Positions 23,230 to 33,550 of a stretch of DNA of 64,000 nt are shown here, in pieces. The first letter of the stretch is position 1, and every line of letters begins with the position of its first letter. The stretch lies in contig PUFA01000289.1 in assembly GCA_003508835.1 (NCBI GenBank), forward strand, positions 1,302,001 to 1,366,000, in the 5' to 3' direction. Source of the DNA: Eonycteris spelaea (Eukaryota > Chordata > Mammalia > Chiroptera > Pteropodidae). The position numbers and the translations under genes were made by a program. The notes under the pieces were generated by a model. That model ran no database searches. It was not told the DNA's origin and was given only the letters and a program-made list of their open reading frames with translations.

Positions 23230-24445
23230 AATAATAAAAATCTAGGTTTACAGCATGTGGAGCTTCTCCTACCTTGTACTACAGACAAAAATAAATTCAA
23301 AATAAATATTAGAACTAAATGAAAAAGCTAAAACTTCTAGACGAAAACATGGGAGAACGAATTCACAACCTGAGGGAGGAAAGTGATTTTTTTAGAAAGG
23401 ATACAAAAAGTAATAACCATAAAAATTTATAATTTAAACATTATTAAAAGTAAAAATGTTTGCTTATCAAAAGACACTATTAAAAAATGAATAGGCAAGC
23501 CCTAGACATTGTCAGAAAATATTTATAAAACTTATCTGCCAAAAGACTTACATCTATAGTATACAATGGATTCCTACAACTCAAAAATAAAGACAAAAAA
23601 GCAAAACAACTTAGAATATGGAAAAAAAATAAATACACACTTCACAAAAGAAGATATACAAGTGTCCAATCATGAAAAAGTCCTAGCATCATTAGATGTG
23701 GGAAAAACATATATTCAGATCCAATGAGATGCCATAACATAAATATTTGAATGGTTGAAATTAAAAACAGACTGATAACACCAAACATTGGTGAGACTAT
23801 GGAGTAACCAGAATTTTTATACATTGCTAGTGAGAGTATAAATGGTAAAACCACTTTGATAAAAGTTGGTGATAACCCTAACCCTAGCAGATTGGACTTA
23901 GCCATTCCAATCATAGATGTATAAACAGAAAAATGAAATACATAAGTTCACAAAATATTTGTACAAAAATGTCCATAGTAGTTTTAGTCATACTAGCCCC
24001 AACTAGAAATAACCCAAATGATTACCATCATCAAATGAGTAGATAAACAAATGGTGGCGCAATCATACAGTGAAATACTCCTTAGTAACAAGAATCAAAC
24101 TCGACATACACATAGTGACATGAATGAAATCCATAATTATAATGAGTAAAAGAATCCAGCTACAAGAATAAATGTTTCATGATTCTATTCACATGAAGTT
24201 CTAGAACAGGCCAAATAAGTCTATGGTTATAGCAATCAGAAAAAATGGCTACTCTTGATGGGGTGAATATTGACTGGAAAGAGGCACAGGACTTTCTAAG
24301 GTGATGGAAAAGCCTTATATCTTGATGGGACATGAGTTACATGGGTGTAGATATTTGTCTAAACTCACGAACTGTACACTTGAGACATGCATAAATTATG
24401 TTGTTCTAATAACTTGTATTTTCTTCACCCAAAAAAATGATAAAT
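23230..24445 (+). mobile_element. LINE-1 fragment, ORF2 C-terminal region and 3' end
   Basis: Old L1 landmarks in order: AACTTCTAGACGAAAACATG, GGGAGAACGAATTCACAACC, AAAAGACACTATTAAAAAAT, ATACATTGCTAGTGAGAGTA, AACCACTTTGATAAAAGTTG, AATAACCCAAATGATTACCA, GGGGTGAATATTGACTGG, TGACATGAATGAAATCC and TTACATGGGTGTAGATATTT. Multiple stops in all frames. The 90-aa minus-strand ORF at 23642-23914 lies antisense to it. Confidence 0.92.
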
Positions 24446-24609
24446 ACCTAATTCTATTTAGTATGTAAATAAATAAGTATGGTGAATTTAATGGGAGGCC
24501 AAGTTCTTCATTGTTGGTAAAGGAAGTTACAAATATGGAAATGAGAAGACAAGAATGTATCCTGTGGTTTGAGATTAGAATTAGAGGTATCAGTATAAAC
24601 TTATGGCTT

Positions 24610-24860
24610 TCATTTTATTTTTAAAATAAAGTTGTATATATTTAAGGCATATGAAACGATTGCTACAGTCAAGCTAATTAATTTATCATCTTCTCACATA
24701 GTTACTATTTTTTGTGTGTGATGAGAACACCTGAAATCTACCCTTAACAAATTTTCAGTATTTAATACAGTATTATTAACTACAGTCACCACTCTGTACA
24801 TTAGTTTCAAGGCTTATTCATCTTATATAACATCAATTTTGTACCTTTTAACCAACATCT
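24610..24860 (+). mobile_element. LINE-1 3' UTR fragment
   Basis: TATATATTTAAGGCATATGA, ATTGCTACAGTCAAGCTAAT, CTCACATAGTTACTATTTTT and ATACAGTATTATTAACTACA are the L1MA/L1MB-type 3' UTR signature. It is a different L1 from the one just upstream, or a displaced part of it. Confidence 0.85.
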
Positions 24861-25269
24861 CATGATTTTTTACACATAGATACATAGATACAGAAATATA
24901 GACATATATTTACTAATGCTGTTAACCGAAAGGATCTCAAATTAATGACACACCAGTAGCAATTAATGAGTACACCTAGTGTCCAAATCCTGACTTGTGA
25001 ATGCCATACACTTTGAAATAGAAGCATGACTGCTTGAATAAAAGGTTGATTCCAGGGCTTGGTCATGAAAGTGTAAGATAAGTCTAGAAATAACATGTGT
25101 CAAAAAGTCAGGAAACACTTAAGAAGGTTTTGAAAATTTCAAAAGGACACAGAGGTCAGTTTGAAGTGGTTTTCACTGGCCAACTATGGGAGAATTTGAG
25201 AATTTTAATAAATAATAATAGTATGGATGATACCTATAGAACATGAGAATATATGAATTCTATTGATAC
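24861..25269. other. Repeat-like segment, family not identified
   Basis: The text AACACTTAAGAAGGTTTTGA followed by GGACACAGAGGTCAG looks like dispersed-repeat sequence, but I cannot assign it. Confidence 0.35.
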
Positions 25270-25323
25270 AATAAACACACACGCGCACGCACACACAACA
25301 CACACACACACACACAACAAACA
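25270..25323 (+). repeat. Imperfect (CA)n microsatellite
   Basis: Interrupted CA with CGCGCACG and AACA breaks. The Cys/Val-rich ORF on the minus strand derives from it. Confidence 0.9.
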
Positions 25324-25442
25324 AATGGAAGACATGAGAAACTCTTCCTTTCCATAGAATGTCAACTAATAAATATATGGAAGCAATAACAAAGTAAAAA
25401 AAATTATCAATGGATGCAAAAACTAGTGCTAAAAGTTTGGTC

Positions 25443-25482
25443 AAAATTGTGTGTGTGCACACCACACACACACACAAATTTT
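25443..25482. repeat. GT/CA inverted repeat (hairpin-capable)
   Basis: AAAATTGTGTGTGTG on the left pairs with the CACACACACAAATTTT region on the right across a short GCACAC centre. It is near-perfect over about 15 bp per arm, with one extra A in the right arm. Confidence 0.85.
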
Positions 25483-25604
25483 AAGGTATCACTCCAAAAA
25501 TTAATCATTATTTAGAAAGAGTAAAATAATAATATCACTGTGGAAAAAAACCAGCAATTCCAATGTGATCCAAAGTTTATATCGTCAATGTTGGAATAAA
25601 CTGT

Positions 25605-26290
25605 CATTATGTGTTTCCTGATGTGATGTTCTGAGGACACATTACCTGTCACTTCTGTGGTAGTCCTTCCAAAAAAAGCATAACCTGAATCTAATCATGA
25701 GGAAAAATCACACAAACTCAAATTGAGGGACATACTGCAAAATAACTGGTCTGTACTCTTTAAAAATCTCAAGGTCAAAATGAAAAACAAACAAAAAAAA
25801 TGGTAAAGAACTGTTCCAAATGAAATTACAATAAAGAGACATGACATCTAAACACAGTGCTTGACCCTGGCTTGATTTCCCAATGAAAAAAAAAATAAGG
25901 AAAAAAATAGAGAAAGAAGAAATTATCAAGAAAATTAATAAAATTTAATTATAAATTGTGGAATATATAATATGATTCTATCAATCTTAAAGTTTCTTAT
26001 TTTGATCACTGATAGTTGCAGTTATGTGATAGTATACTTGTTCTTAGTATACTATCAAGTATGTTCTTAGTATACTAACAAGTATACTTGTTCTTTTAAA
26101 TATTTATAAAGCGGCAAGATGTCTCCAATTTATTTTTAAATAATTCAGAAATATCATAAACAGACAGCTATATAGCTAAAATTATAAAGAAAATGGGACA
26201 GAATGTAAATAACTGGTGAATCTGGGTAAAAGGGTATTTAGGAGTCCCTAATACTGTTCTTGAAAGCATATCAAAATAAAAAGTTACAGA
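25605..26290 (+). mobile_element. LINE-1 (L1ME-like) 3' end
   Basis: Contains AAATTGAGGGACATACTGCA, AATAACTGGTCTGTACTC, GACATGACATCTAAACACAG, TTGACCCTGGCTTGATTTCC, GGTGAATCTGGGTAAAAGG and a terminal AAATAAAAAGTTACAG, the usual order of L1ME 3' ends. A local tandem array interrupts it at 26031-26095. Confidence 0.85.
26031..26095 (+). repeat. Short tandem array of a 23-27 bp unit with GTATAC palindromes
   Basis: Three units begin AGTAT at 26031, 26058 and 26081. Each contains GTTCTT, and AGTATACT or TAGTATACTA palindromes occur four times. The array expanded inside the L1ME 3' end. Confidence 0.85.
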
Positions 26291-26369
26291 ACACATATAG
26301 CTTACTGTAAGATGACACAAAGAAGCAGAAAACTGTTCTTCACTGGACCACCAGTGAGCTTCAAATATG

Positions 26370-26565
26370 CTACTGTGATTGAAAGGGTACTCACACTAGA
26401 AATTAGTAAACATGGCTTCCGAACTAAATAGTTACCCGACCTTGAGAAAATCATTTGATTTTCTTGGCCTTGGTCCTCTGAGCCTGAAAATAAAGAGGTT
26501 GAAATGAACTATCTAAGATTTCTGCTAATTCTAAAATGCTGTGATGCTTAGAAATGGCCTTTTAA
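26370..26565 (+). mobile_element. MIR SINE fragment
   Basis: Contains ACTAAATAGTTACCCGACC, TGAGAAAATCATTTGATTTT, CTCTGAGCCTGAAAATAAAG and CTAATTCTAAAATGCTGTG, a sense-orientation MIR with decay. Confidence 0.72.
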
Positions 26566-26809
26566 CAGCATTTACTTCTAGAGATAATATGATTAGTAGA
26601 AAAATTTTGTAGTTCAGTTAAAGTTAAAACTTCTAAAGGTAAAAGGACACAAAATAGAGTAGAAGTCTTGTTCTATCCTGGCGCTTGTTATTGAATTGCC
26701 GTGCCATTTTAGTTTTTTTTTTTTTAATGTCATACCTTAATTTAGAAAATATAAAAACAATTAACTGCCACTAAAAATCTATGTATATCATTCTCTTTGT
26801 TTTACTCAT

Positions 26810-27055
26810 TCAGAAAATAATATATAGTGTTTACTATATGCTTACTATTTTGATATATATGTACATATTTATATACACGGATGTGTATTTGTGCATATGT
26901 GTGCATGTGCATGTGCAATTATATACATTTAATACTCACAACTCTATGAAGTATGATTGTTATTTACATTTACAGATAGGGAAACTAAGGTACCAAAATA
27001 TAGCTATAATCCTACTGCTAATAAGTGGTTGTTTAAAAACCATGCACTCAAACTT
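26810..27055 (-). mobile_element. MIR SINE, interrupted by a TG/AT low-complexity tract
   Basis: Antisense MIR parts flank a TATATGTACAT / GTGCATGTGC tract at about 26850-26920: GTGTTTACTATATGCTTAC on the left and TAATACTCACAACTCTATG, CAGATAGGGAAACTAAGG on the right. The 101-aa ORF across it is incidental. Confidence 0.78.
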
Positions 27056-27299
27056 ATGCATTGTGGTTGCGCAGATGTGTTCTTAACTATTATTCTATGT
27101 TCTTTCTCAAGTGTTACAGAAAAATAATGTCTAGCATAGAACAGCCCATGAATTCAAAAATTCCATGAAGAAAAGTGATCCTGATTTATAAAACTATTTA
27201 TTCTTTATGTTGTGTACACATGGAGCCTCATTTCCCACATCTATCACTAACATATTTTTATCTTGATATATATGCACATATATTTCATTTTGAATTTTT

Positions 27300-27580
27300 A
27301 CTTTTAAAATTCAAATACTTGGCAGACCCTTCCACGTGAACCTTTGGCCACACTGACTTGCTGCTCTTTGCTATTCAGCAGCTTGAAAGCAGACAGGTGA
27401 AAGGAGTCAGGTGTTGTTGTCTGTTCTCTGCAGAGTCCAGCAAATAAAGCCCAGCCGGCTGCCGCACACTGGATATTCTCAGCCCAAGGAACGAAAGAAT
27501 AAGGCTCATGAGCTTGATCTTTCATGAAGAGAAAATCAGCAGTGAAAGTGACAGGTTCCTTTTGCCTTTAAAAGAGAAAC
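27300..27580. other. Higher-GC non-repetitive block, candidate conserved non-coding sequence
   Basis: Visibly GC-richer than its flanks, with several CpGs (CCACGTGAACC, GCCGGCTGCCGCAC). No repeat recognised. The minus-strand ORF (73 aa, 27304-27525) has no known domain and no splice context I could support. Confidence 0.4.
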
Positions 27581-27779
27581 TATAGAACACTGTGTAGTTT
27601 TAATTGGAAAAGTACAAAGTTATACATCCTAAGAATTTTATTACAGCATGACTAACACATGTTCCCTTTCTCCAGATGCCAATATCTGCAGTCACCTGTT
27701 TAAGTCAGTTAGGCCTCCCTAGGACTCTGGTAAACTACTCATGCAGAAACAAAACTTATCCTTCATGAGACCTAGATTT

Positions 27780-27803
27780 GGTGGTGGTGGCGGGGGCGGG
27801 GGG
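27780..27803 (+). other. G-rich run, G-quadruplex candidate
   Basis: Four or more G-tracts in 24 nt on the plus strand (GGTGGTGGTGG, then GGGGG and GGGGGG separated by C). It is template-strand DNA for the minus-strand gene, so the ARHGAP24 transcript would carry the C-rich complement. Confidence 0.7.
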
Positions 27804-27964
27804 AATAAAGCTGAATAACAGTTAAACAATGTATTTTTAACTGCAATATAATTATCTGAGACAAATAAGACAGGGATTTATTAAAACAGTAAGAACTGAA
27901 ATCCATCATATTTTAATATTTCTGACATATTACCTTGCCAAAAATAATAATAATCACTAATATT

Positions 27965-28155
27965 TATACATAGGGTTTCTTGTAATTTTGCACACATAAT
28001 CTGAATTTCATAAATTCCATATAATCCCATATAATTCTGGCAAAACTCTTAAAATGTAAGGCTGATGTCCCTGCTGCATATGGGATCCAAGAGGATAAGG
28101 TGACTTGCTCAAGTCATAAAAATAGCAAGTATCTGAGTATGTATTTTTTTACTCT
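27965..28155 (-). mobile_element. Possible MIR fragment (diverged)
   Basis: Contains ATATGGGATCCAAGAGGAT, AAGGTGACTTGCTCAAGTCA and AAATAGCAAGTATCTGAG, which resemble the antisense MIR 'acttgcccaaggtcac' and 'gctagtaagtggcagag' blocks. Confidence 0.55.
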
Positions 28156-28780
28156 AGACGCTGAAGTTTGGGGATTTTTTCCCTTTTTTTTACGGAACTA
28201 CACTGCTTCTATTCATACTATTACCTTATATAGACTGCTACCTTATATTTACTAGAATTCACCCCCAAAATGAAGGAATGAATAAAGTAATAATGGATTG
28301 AAGAGTAGTAGACAAAATATTTAGCATAGCTTAACAATTAATTTATAAAACAAAATTAATTGACCATTGAGGAAATACTTTAACAGTATTTACTTTTCAT
28401 AGAGCTGCTTCAGGATTTCAATAATTTAAATATAAAATAGAGACATTACATGAAGAATCACTTATAAGAACTCAAGTATTAGCACAACTTAAATTACAAT
28501 ATTAGAATGAAAAGAAAAATAAAACAGTTTAAGGATTGTAGAAAAATTCTGCTTTCTAATATTGTTATGAAATATAACACAGGTTAACAAAATACGAAAT
28601 TTACTACTGTATACGATAACATGAACAGATGGCCAATTTTCAATTAATTAAAAAATCACACTTATCATAAAACTATAGTAAACAAAATTCAGGCTTACTT
28701 TGAGATTCAGAAGCCATTCAGAACCTTGTAAAACTATAATCTCAGTTAACAGTATTTTTATCATTTACAAATCATCACTC
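28156..28780. other. AT-rich intron, nothing recognised
   Basis: Only short T- and A-runs are present. Confidence 0.5.
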
Positions 28781-28789
28781 CCTTTCAGG

Positions 28790-29200
28790 TACACCGACAG
28801 TTGATGATGTCATTCTTCCTCCTCTCTCAACTGAAGTGTTCTTGTTTTCTCTCCTTCCCGTTCCCTGTATCCTAACCAGCTTTGTTCTACTCGCAACACC
28901 ACCACTTTGCCTCACAGCTGGAGGAAGACTTCATTTTAAATCTCGGTTTTGTGCTTGTAAGGATCCCACTCTCAGTACTACTGCCAGATTGATAATTCTC
29001 AAATATGTATTTTATATAGTCCAGAAGTTCAATAGCTGCCAATTGCATAGCACATTATGTTTAAACTTAGCTTTTTTTTTTCAAGGTGTCATAATCTAAG
29101 CCATTTTACCTCTCTAAATTATTGTTCATTATTCCCCTACAAGCATCCAGTGAAGCAGTCATCCAAATCTGTATACTCCATTTAACCCAAACACTCAGTA
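28790..29200 (+). mobile_element. Probable L2 LINE fragment
   Basis: L2-like order: TTTCTCTCCTTCCCGTTCCC, a TACTACTGCCAGATTGATAA block, TTCAATAGCTGCCAATTGC and AGCCATTTTACCTCTC. The 87-aa ORF over it is incidental. Confidence 0.55.
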
Positions 29201-29230
29201 CTTATTCTTGGAACTTACTGCATTTAAAAT

Positions 29231-29274
29231 CATCATCATCATTATCATCATCACCACCACCACCACCACCACCG
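29231..29274 (+). repeat. (CAT)n(CAC)n microsatellite
   Basis: CATCATCATC grading into pure CACCACCACC. The poly-Pro run of the 82-aa ORF here is its translation. Confidence 0.92.
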
Positions 29275-29284
29275 CCATTAAAAG

Positions 29285-29535
29285 CAAATATATACTACCT
29301 ACAATGCACCAGGCAATATCACAGTGATTTAGACATTTTAACTCATGTAATCTTTACAATAACCTTGTAAAATAGATATAATTATTATGACTCTCATTTT
29401 GCAGAAGGTCCAAAGCAGTCAAGTAACTCATGCAAGGCCACACAACTAGTAAACAGTAGAGTCAGAATTCAAACCAAGCATTTTGGTTCCAGATTCTACA
29501 TTCAACCACTATCTATATGCCTCCAAATACCTAAT
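29285..29535 (-). mobile_element. MIR SINE, near full length
   Basis: A strong antisense MIR: AATGCACCAGGCAATATC, TTTTAACTCATGTAATCTTT, ACAATAACCTTGTAAAATAG, CTCTCATTTTGCAGAAGG, AGGCCACACAACTAGTAAAC, AGTCAGAATTCAAACC. The adjoining CAT/CAC array sits at its left end. Confidence 0.92.
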
Positions 29536-29539
29536 TAAT

Positions 29540-30350
29540 ACAATTTCCTTATTGTCAGTTATAGAATTAGCTATTAATTATTTCACATATTCTCCTTTAT
29601 CTCTTTAATAAATAATAAAATCATACCCAAACTTTTATATTTTTGAGGGGCCCCTTTATATTAAATATACAGTTAGCCTCAAACAATGTCCCTAAGGGAG
29701 ACATATCAAAAAATAAATATTATGAAAGGCAAAGATTCAAGAATTATGATTTTATGATTATAAAATGTATAAAACTATATCTCCTGTCACCAACGAAGTC
29801 CTCTGATCCAGGACTTGCCTATGGTAAGAGTCCTGAAAGAATGAAGACTGAAGCATGTGCTGGCAGTAACTGCTTGAGCATTTCTACATCAGAGAAGCTC
29901 AGGACAGCTTTCTGCTTGTGAGAAAGACCAGGGATTCAGAAAACTTGCTTTTAAACTATAGTTTCCCAATAAGTACACTTATTTAGATTGTAGGTTGTCA
30001 ATCAAAAGTGGCAACATTTCCTAAAGATGTTCTTACTCTCTACATAAGACTGGGAAAACATAAATAACCCATATTAGTTATTATTCATTTATCGAGTATG
30101 TGGGAGGGTGGACATCACCCCACTAACCCCTCAAAACTTTATTGTTCCATTAATGACTGATCATGCTGATGACCTCAAGGAGGACTGTAATAAAGGCTTG
30201 AGGATACCTACAAATAGAAGTTACCTCTCTCACTTTCAAGTGAAGCACATAACATTTTGAAAGAAAAAAATTCTTATGCATAAAAGTACATACAGAAAAT
30301 TCCAAGACTAGAAATTTGAATAGAACTCTAATTTTTTCTAATAGGGCACC
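29540..30350. other. Intron, nothing recognised
   Basis: A 92-aa plus-strand ORF at 29643-29921 has no identifiable domain. Confidence 0.5.
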
Positions 30351-30354
30351 AGGC

Positions 30355-30500
30355 TAGGCCTTCTATACTCTCAAGAACACATTTTCTTCAAGGTCTAGCT
30401 CAAATGTCAACTCATCTGGGAAACATTTTTTTTTCCCCCAGAATGAATTACTCCTTCTTCTGTATTATAATAGCTTTTTATTAATACTTTTGATCATACA
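30355..30500 (+). mobile_element. L2 LINE fragment
   Basis: AAGGTCTAGCTCAAATGTCA then ACTCATCTGGGAAACATTTT is the typical L2 'agctcaaatgtcacctcctc' block. Confidence 0.65.
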
Positions 30501-30539
30501 GTACAATAACTACTACTTAGGGTTTATCTTGACTTGTAG

Positions 30540-30716
30540 ATTGCTACCAACCCAGATGTGCACTACGTGAACAGATAAACCAATTTGATATATAATTATG
30601 CAATTAGTACAACTCATCAATAAAAAGAAATCAATTATTAATTTGTGAAGCAACATGCATAGTTCTCAAAAATTATACTAGGCTAAAGAAACCAGGCACA
30701 AAAGAACACATACTGT
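30540..30716 (+). mobile_element. LINE-1 3' fragment, left part (split)
   Basis: CATCAATAAAAAGAAATCAA, GTGAAGCAACATGCATAG, AAACCAGGCACAAAAGAACA and CATACTG match L1 ORF2/3' UTR text. It breaks off at about 30716 and resumes near 31150. Confidence 0.82.
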
Positions 30717-31152
30717 TGTCAAGAATTGTGAAAGATCCGAGATTTTACTTAGTGTATAAGCTTATAAGTTTCATGAATGCTGGCAGAAGACATGAGACTT
30801 CTGGGTCAGAGACAAAGGACTTTATGACTCATAGCAATAGGATTATCCAGTGCATCATGCCTGCATGCACAGTGGGCTGTTGTGTTACAGGACAGGAACC
30901 TGGGAGCTTCAGGAACTTGAATCTATTATAATGGACAGTAAGCCTGCATGACCTTTGCTTCAGAGGAATACATTATGTTTAGTACACTGCACAATTACAA
31001 ACCTGCCCTTTTTTCAGGGAAAAGACATCTCTAGCTTTCAAACTTTGCTATACAAACAACTTAAGAAAAACTATCCTGAACAAAAGCAGTAAGTATCTCT
31101 GCTCACAAGATATGCAGAGTCATGAAAGACTCATGGAGAATTGTCTCCTAAT
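30717..31152. mobile_element. LTR-like insertion splitting an L1, family not assigned
   Basis: About 435 bp of unrelated, less AT-rich sequence lies between two matching L1 halves. Blocks such as GGGTCAGAGACAAAGGACTT, TACAGGACAGGAACCTGGGA and GACATCTCTAGCTTTCAAAC look like an interspersed LTR-type repeat. No coding content; exact ends and target-site duplication not resolved. Confidence 0.55.
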
Positions 31153-31480
31153 AACTATGTTTTCATTCCTACAACATTTTCTGGAATTGGCAAAACTAAT
31201 ATATGGTGGGAAGAAAATCAGAACAGTTATTATTTGAAGCCAGAGATGATGATAAAGGATCACAAAGGAAATAGTGTATAAATCATAAATATTATACATA
31301 TAATATATGGGGGGGAGGAATGTTATATATTTTATATTCGATGATGGTTATATGGATATATATTTATCAAATTCCACACTACACACATAAAGGTATATAT
31401 AAATTATATGTAAATTCTGTATGTGCATATTGGGTGTGTAAATTATACCCAAATAAAGCTGATATAAAAGAAAAATATGC
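31153..31480 (+). mobile_element. LINE-1 3' fragment, right part
   Basis: Resumes L1 text at TTTTCATTCCTACAAC, TGGCAAAACTAATATATGG and AAGAAAATCAGAACAGTTAT. It ends with TTATACCCAAATAAAGCTGA, the classic 3' end of old L1s. The next element starts directly after it. Confidence 0.85.
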
Positions 31481-32390
31481 TGATTCCTAGGGGCAAGAGG
31501 AAGTCAAAATGGCAAAGATGATAGAGGCTTTGTTCTTCTGCTCTTACGACCACAAAGTTGTGACTAAAACACAGAGCAAACAGCAAGCAGAGTTTCCTGA
31601 GGTCTAGAAGAACAAGCTCTATAACTAGGGAGAGAAATAAGAAATCACTCTGCAAAGAGAGGAGATAGGACGGGGCAGGGATGTGAGGCTGCCCAGTCCC
31701 GAGTGGCTGGGTGGGACAGAGATTGTAGCAGCCGGTAGCTGTGGACATTCCTCCTAAAGGTACCATGTCTACGACCAGAGTTTTGCAGTGATGGACTCAC
31801 TCACTCTGAGCACCAGCATCAGGTCAGCTGCTCGGGGAGGGTTGAGCGGGGCAAAGTAACAGGGTGTTACAGGGGGACACTGAGCTGTTGGAGTGAGGGC
31901 TGGAGGTGAGGCTTTCTTCTAGGCAGAAGTGCTGGCAGAATCCATTGTTCCTCTATTGAACTCTCCTCCCTCCCAGAAGACGCAGCCCCGCCATATCGGA
32001 GGTGTCATCAAACTGGATAACTGAGGCCACTCTACCCAGAGGACTCCCTGAAACTATGCCTCCCCAAACTCACATACCTACCCAAGCCACATACTTTTGT
32101 GTCCTTGGTGAGTCCTTTGCAACTTGCTGAGCAAGCTCCAAGGCCACTCTGGTGGCAACTGACCTCAGTTTCTGGAAAAGTTTCCTGAGGCAACTATAAG
32201 CACAGCATCTATGGATTGCTTGCTAAATCTTAACAGATGGCTCCGGAGAGACACAGGCTCACTGGCTTGCTGCTTAACCCATCTCAGGGCTGTGCCTCTG
32301 GATACCTACTACACAAAGTCACACTAATAAGACCAGGAGACTTAAGAGCTTTGCTTAGTACATAGAAACGGACATAGGAAGGCAGCCAAA

Positions 32391-33325
32391 ATGGGAATAA
32401 AAAGAAGCAGAAACCATGTGAGAGAACAGAACACAGATTCACGAATAATGAAGTCAAGCAATCTAACAGATGCAGAGTTCAAAGCAATGGTTATAAAGAT
32501 GCTCAATGAATTTAGGGAAAGTGTAGGTGAATTCAGCGAGAATTTTAACAAAGAGATAAAAAACATAAAAATGGAAATGAAAATTGTAAAAGGGAATCAG
32601 TCAGAAATGAAAAACACATCTGCAATGAAGAGTATATTAGAGGGAATTAATAGAGCAGATGAAGAAGAGGATCAAGCCACCGATATAGAGAATGAGGTAG
32701 CCAAGGTCACCCAATCAGAATGGCAAGGGAAAAAAAAGACAAGAATATAATAATAATTTAAGGAGTCTTTGGGACAAAATTAAGTGTAAAAACATCAAAA
32801 TCAGAGGGGTACCTGAAGGAGAGGAAGAACAAGAAATGGAAAAGCTATTTAAAGAAATAACGATGGAAAATTTCCCTAACATGGTAAAGGAAATAGACAT
32901 ACAACCTCAGGAAGCTCAGAGAGTCCCAAAAAAGAGGAACCTAAAGAGGCCCACACCAAGACACATCATAATTAGAATGCCAAAGATTAATACAAAGAAA
33001 GAATCTTAAAGGCAACAAGAGAAAAGTAGTTAGTTACCTACAAGGGAACACCCATAAGATTGACAGCTGATTTCTCAAAGGAAACTATGCAGGACAGAAG
33101 GGCTTGGCACAAAATGTTCAAAATAATGAAACCCCAGGATCTACAACCAAAAATACTTTATCCAGCAAAGCTATCATTTACAGTTGAAAGTCAGATGAAG
33201 AGCTTCCCAGGAAAACAAAACAAAACAAAACAAAACAAACAACAACAACAACAAAAAAACAAAGCTAAAGGAATTAATCAACACCAAGCCACTATTATAG
33301 AAAATGTTGGAGGGACTTCTTTAAG
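32391..33325 (+). pseudogene. L1 ORF1 (RNA-binding ORF1p) pseudogene
   Basis: ORF1p is the trimeric nucleic-acid chaperone of L1. The first frame (32391-32750, 119 codons) contains the coiled-coil start, with SNLTDAEFKAMVIKMLNEF and the ENFNKEIKNI heptads. It ends at a stop at 32748 after a one-base frame change. The next frame (about 32797-33009) gives the RRM-like core with IRGVPEGEEEQEMEKLFKEI and KRNLKRPTPRHIIIRMPK. The first frame resumes at about 33057 with the C-terminal domain (TADFSKETMQDRRAWHKMF and LQPKILYPAKLSF). It then hits a simple-repeat insertion at 33218-33255 and ends near TTTAAG. Two frameshifts and internal stops make it non-functional. Confidence 0.92.
33218..33258 (+). 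repeat. (AAAAC)n(AAC)n microsatellite inside the ORF1 C-terminus
   Basis: AAAACAAAAC units followed by AACAACAAC interrupt the ORF1 reading at the position where the SFPGKQ motif is followed by the last conserved C-terminal segment. Confidence 0.9.
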
Positions 33326-33341
33326 AAGAAAAATTGTGAAT

Positions 33342-33550
33342 GAAAAACATGAATAAAGAATGGTAATAACTACATTCCTATCAATGGGTACCTCAAATGG
33401 AAAAGAATTAAGTACTCCAACCAAAGGATAAGGTGGCTGAATAGATAAGGAAACAAGACTTCTACATATGTTGCCTACAAAAGACTCACTCAGATTAAAA
33501 GACAAACACAAACTAAAAGGAAGGAGATGGAAAAAAGATATTGCCTTAAT
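33342..33550 (+). pseudogene. L1 ORF2 N-terminal remnant
   Basis: Frame-shifted remains of the first 60 or so endonuclease-domain codons are readable: a KVAE.IRKQDFYICCLQKTH-like pattern, then a decayed KKI block. After that the sequence jumps to the distal 3' region, so no catalytic core remains. Confidence 0.75.

Noticed and set aside
23871..23888. CCCTAACCCTAG, resembling telomeric repeat
   Set aside because: Only about two units, embedded in L1-derived sequence. Too short for an interstitial telomeric site.
29122..29370. ORF with a poly-proline run
   Set aside because: The proline run is the CAT/CAC microsatellite, and the rest is MIR sequence.
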